DNA from: JAWLHA01 sp041690535
Lineage (GTDB): Bacteria; Pseudomonadota; Gammaproteobacteria; Thiohalomonadales; Thiohalomonadaceae
NCBI GenBank assembly: GCA_041690535.1
Contig: JAWLHA010000086.1
Span: 1 to 15,477, forward strand
Reading direction: 5' to 3'
Length of the DNA: 15,477 nt
In this document: one piece after another, positions 13,386-15,477 of the stretch
How the letters are laid out: each line of letters starts with the position of its first letter
Numbering within the stretch: the first letter of the stretch is position 1
Translations under genes and position numbers: made by a program
Notes under the pieces: generated by a model
What the model was told of the DNA's origin: nothing
Database searches by the model: none
The model's input: the letters and a program-made list of their open reading frames with translations, nothing else

Positions 13386-14867
13386 ATGAAAAACCACTCC
13401 GCTCCCCCGCTTCGGTCCCGCCTGGCGAATCTGACCCTCCTTTCCATTCTGCTCTCCGCCGCTTCGGCACAGGCGGGGGTTTGGCTCCCCCCGGATGATC
13501 GCGCCTTGCGCAGCGACGTGCAGCTGCTGGCGGATGCAGGGGTGCTTGCGATCCCCATGACCACCTGGCCTCTCTCCTGGCTGGATGTGCAAGAGGGGCT
13601 CGAGAGTGCCGCTACGCACCAGGACGCCGCCGTTCAGGCCGCCCTGTCGCGCGTGAGGCGCCGGGCAGAGGCGGCGCTTGAAGGTTTGGGGTTCCATAGC
13701 CGGCTGTCCCTGCAGGACGGGAGCCCCGTGTTGCGCGCCTTCGGCAACCGGCCGCGGGAGGAGGCGGAGATCGCGGTGGGCGCCGAATGGGTGGGGGAGC
13801 GCTTCAGTGGCGATTTGCAGGTCGCCGCGGTGTCCGATCCGCGGGATGATGAAACAGTGCGGTGGGACGGCTCCTATGCCGTGTTCCAGCTGGGTAACTG
13901 GTGGCTGGGGGCGGACAAGGTCTCCCGCTGGTGGGGACCGGGTTGGGAAGGGAGTCTTATCCTTGGCAACAACGCCCGTCCGGTGCCCGGGGTGACGCTG
14001 CAGCGGGTTCGCTCCACGCCGTTCGAAACCGAGTGGCTCAGCTGGCTGGGGCCGTGGCAGTTTGTGGCCTTCGTCGGCGAGTTGGAGGAGGAGCGCCATG
14101 TCCCCAACGCGAAGCTCTTTGGGGCGCGACTGGTGTTCAGGCCGCTCGACAGCCTGGAGCTGGGTCTGTCCCGCGCGGCGCAATGGGGCGGCGAGGGGCG
14201 GCCGGAGGATTTCGATACCTTCTGGCGGATGGTGGTGGGTGACGACAACAGCTGGACTGCCGAGGCCAGGGCAGAGGAGCCGGGGAACCAGCTGGCGGGG
14301 TATGACCTGCGCTGGCGCCTGCCCGGCCTGCCGGGGGCCTTTTATGCGCAGGCCATCGGTGACGATGAGTCCAATGGCTTGCCTACGGCCAAGATGATGC
14401 TCTATGGGCTGGAGGGGTGGGGCTCCTCCGCTTGGGGTCGTCATCGTCTTCACTTGGAATATGCGGACACCGCCAACCGGCGCGGCTGGACGTTGAGCGC
14501 CACGGGTTTCAACTACACCTACAACCATGGAGTCTACAGGGATGGCTACCGCTACTACGACCAGAGCCTCGGCCACAGCATGGACAATGACGGGCGCCTG
14601 GTGACCCTCGGGGCGCTGCTGGTCACCCCGGAGCGCGGCAGTTGGGAGGCACTGCTCGGGAGCGGGACCTTGAACCGCGATGGCGGCGGGCTGAATCTCG
14701 TCTCCGCCACGGACAAGAATCTGCAATTTGTGGAGATCCTCCACTCCCACCCGTTCGGCCGTGTCACCGTCGACCTGGGGGTGTGGTGGCAGCAGCTGGA
14801 AGAGCGTTCCACCTCGGAAAAGGAGCGCGACACCGGGGCTTTCCTGAACCTGACCACGAGGTATTAG
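13386..14867 (+). CDS. wzi: Wzi-family outer-membrane capsule assembly protein
   Basis: 493 residues. The N-terminus MKNHSAPPLRSRLANLTLLS, with ILLSAASAQA after it, is a signal peptide with likely cleavage after AQA at residue 30. The mature protein opens GVWLPPDDRALRSDVQLLAD, with AGVLAIPMTTWPLSW after it, the typical periplasmic start of Wzi-family proteins. A long run of alternating beta strands follows. SLGHSMDNDGR (about 394-404) is a family hallmark. The end is FLNLTTRY, with a terminal aromatic as in outer-membrane barrels. E. coli Wzi is a barrel lectin that anchors capsule at the cell surface. The ATG at 13386 is chosen because the signal peptide begins there; an in-frame ATG at 13314 would add a non-secretory extension. 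No strong ribosome site is visible. The last codons form unit one of a tandem repeat. Confidence 0.85.
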   Translation: MKNHSAPPLRSRLANLTLLSILLSAASAQAGVWLPPDDRALRSDVQLLADAGVLAIPMTTWPLSWLDVQEGLESAATHQDAAVQAALSRVRRRAEAALEGLGFHSRLSLQDGSPVLRAFGNRPREEAEIAVGAEWVGERFSGDLQVAAVSDPRDDETVRWDGSYAVFQLGNWWLGADKVSRWWGPGWEGSLILGNNARPVPGVTLQRVRSTPFETEWLSWLGPWQFVAFVGELEEERHVPNAKLFGARLVFRPLDSLELGLSRAAQWGGEGRPEDFDTFWRMVVGDDNSWTAEARAEEPGNQLAGYDLRWRLPGLPGAFYAQAIGDDESNGLPTAKMMLYGLEGWGSSAWGRHRLHLEYADTANRRGWTLSATGFNYTYNHGVYRDGYRYYDQSLGHSMDNDGRLVTLGALLVTPERGSWEALLGSGTLNRDGGGLNLVSATDKNLQFVEILHSHPFGRVTVDLGVWWQQLEERSTSEKERDTGAFLNLTTRY

Positions 14868-15229
14868 CTATTAGCTCCGGGTTGGGGCACCAACCTGACC
14901 ACGAAGTATTAGCCTCGGGTTGGGGCACCAACCTGACCACGAAGTATTAGCCTCGGGTTGGGGCACCAACCTGACCACGAAGTATTAGCCCGGGGTTGGG
15001 GCACCAACCTGACCACGAAGTATTAGCCCGGGGTTGGGGCACCAACCTGACCACGAAGTATTAGCCCGGGGTTGGGGCACCAATCTGACCACGAAGTATT
15101 AGCCCGGGGTTGGGGGCACCAACCTGACCACGAGGTATTAGCCCGGGGTTGGGGCACCAATCTGACCACGAAGTATTAGCCCGGGGTTGGGGCACCAATC
15201 TGACCACGAGGTATTAGCCCCGGGTTGGG
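14850..15229. repeat. Ten-unit 38-bp tandem repeat grown from the wzi-like gene's 3' end
   Basis: CTGACCACGARGTATTAG begins at 14850, 14895, 14933, 14971, 15009, 15047, 15085, 15124, 15162 and 15200. The spacing is 38 bp except the first step (45, from a 7-bp duplication of TATTAGC after the stop) and one step of 39 (an extra G). Unit one encodes the last residues LTTRY and stop of the Wzi-like protein; the others would read LTTKY or LTTRY and stop. GGTTGG-GGCA-CCAACC in each spacer forms a six-pair hairpin. Where the right arm varies to CCAATC, a G-U pair keeps it in RNA. There are no unique spacers, so it is not CRISPR. Confidence 0.9.
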
Positions 15230-15265
15230 AACACCTCAACACACCCCGGATCTCCACCGCCCGCG

Positions 15266-15320
15266 CAGCGCATCCACCGGGTCGCGACCGTGAATGGTGG
15301 ATGCGCTGCGCTCATCCACC
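15266..15320. repeat. REP-like inverted repeats (GGTGGATGCGC type)
   Basis: CAGCGCATCCACC (15266-15278) and GGTGGATGCGCTG (15296-15308) are exact 13-bp inverted copies. The second arm also pairs with CATCCACC at 15313-15320, so alternative hairpins are possible. Similar palindromes occur at 9517-9537 and 15438-15462. Extragenic; no coding frame is credible here. Confidence 0.65.
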
Positions 15321-15353
15321 CTGTCGATTGGGCACATCGGAGTGATTTGTTCT

Positions 15354-15462
15354 CTAGAACACCGAACAGGTAAACGGAACAATCGCCAATCGCAGCCAAG
15401 TTGCGCCGCAGGTGGCGGGGGCAGCGAACCGGCGTAGGGTGGATAAGCGCAGCGCATCCACC
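15354..15462. repeat. Dispersed ~85-bp repeat, right copy, ending in a REP-like palindrome
   Basis: 15354-15442 is related to 13148-13230 in the same orientation (see the entry at 13148). It ends in GGTGGAT (15438-15444), which pairs with ATCCACC (15456-15462) around AAGCGCAGCGC. The left copy has only a degraded version of this palindrome. Between 15463 and the window end nothing is recognised. Confidence 0.55.
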
Positions 15463-15477
15463 AATTCGACGCCGTGA

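Noticed and set aside
13227..14750. 507-codon minus-strand frame opposite the wzi-like gene
   Set aside because: The plus strand has a signal peptide and Wzi hallmarks; the minus frame has no recognisable domain and crosses the intergenic repeat.
14850..15229. CRISPR array
   Set aside because: The 38-bp units follow each other head to tail with no unique spacers, and the first unit is part of a coding sequence.

Overview
The window looks like a high-GC gammaproteobacterial chromosome segment. The family resemblances (CysD with a CysN-CysC fusion, type II ManC, Wzi-type outer-membrane protein, HigBA and HEPN-MNT toxin-antitoxin pairs) and the dispersed GTCATTCCCGCG and GGTGGATGCGC palindromes fit a sulfur or environmental gammaproteobacterium, but the species cannot be named from this sequence.

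Left part (1 to about 5640): an accessory, repeat-rich island. It holds one intact HEPN-MNT pair (minus strand, 601-1352), an intact HigA antitoxin whose HigB partner is broken by a one-base frameshift (minus, 1548-2127), an intact HigBA pair (plus, 2954-3552), an in-frame internally deleted Rpn/YhgA-like nuclease gene (4125-4748), and fragments of a second Rpn-like gene, a second HEPN toxin and a second HigA. Between them lie small non-autonomous elements whose borders can be read directly: a 136-bp element with GTAA ends and an 8-bp target duplication (3810-3945, IS66-like), whose empty site is preserved elsewhere in the window; a 166-bp almost fully palindromic element with a 10-bp target duplication and CAGGG ends (2738-2903, possibly ISAs1-like); and a 176-bp segment with 15-bp terminal inverted repeats ending in TA (5462-5637, possibly IS630/Tc1-like). 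A 106-bp repeat is present twice (222-327 and 2271-2376).

Right part (5637 to the end): a plus-strand metabolic and envelope locus. An IS630-like transposase-derived reading frame lacking recognisable catalytic acidic residues runs in frame into cysD. It is followed by cysNC, which makes APS and then PAPS, then gmd and fcl (GDP-mannose to GDP-L-fucose), manC (GDP-mannose supply) and a Wzi-family outer-membrane protein with a signal peptide. Together these suggest supply of activated sulfate and GDP-fucose for a surface polysaccharide, possibly a sulfated fucose-containing one. No sulfotransferase or glycosyltransferase lies inside the window, so that link is an inference.

The Wzi gene ends inside the first unit of a ten-unit, 38-bp tandem repeat that copies its own last codons and stop. 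The gene lies between two copies of a roughly 85-bp dispersed repeat. REP-like palindromes occupy the far right end. A 64-nt segment upstream of gmd can fold into a three-way junction and may be a leader RNA.
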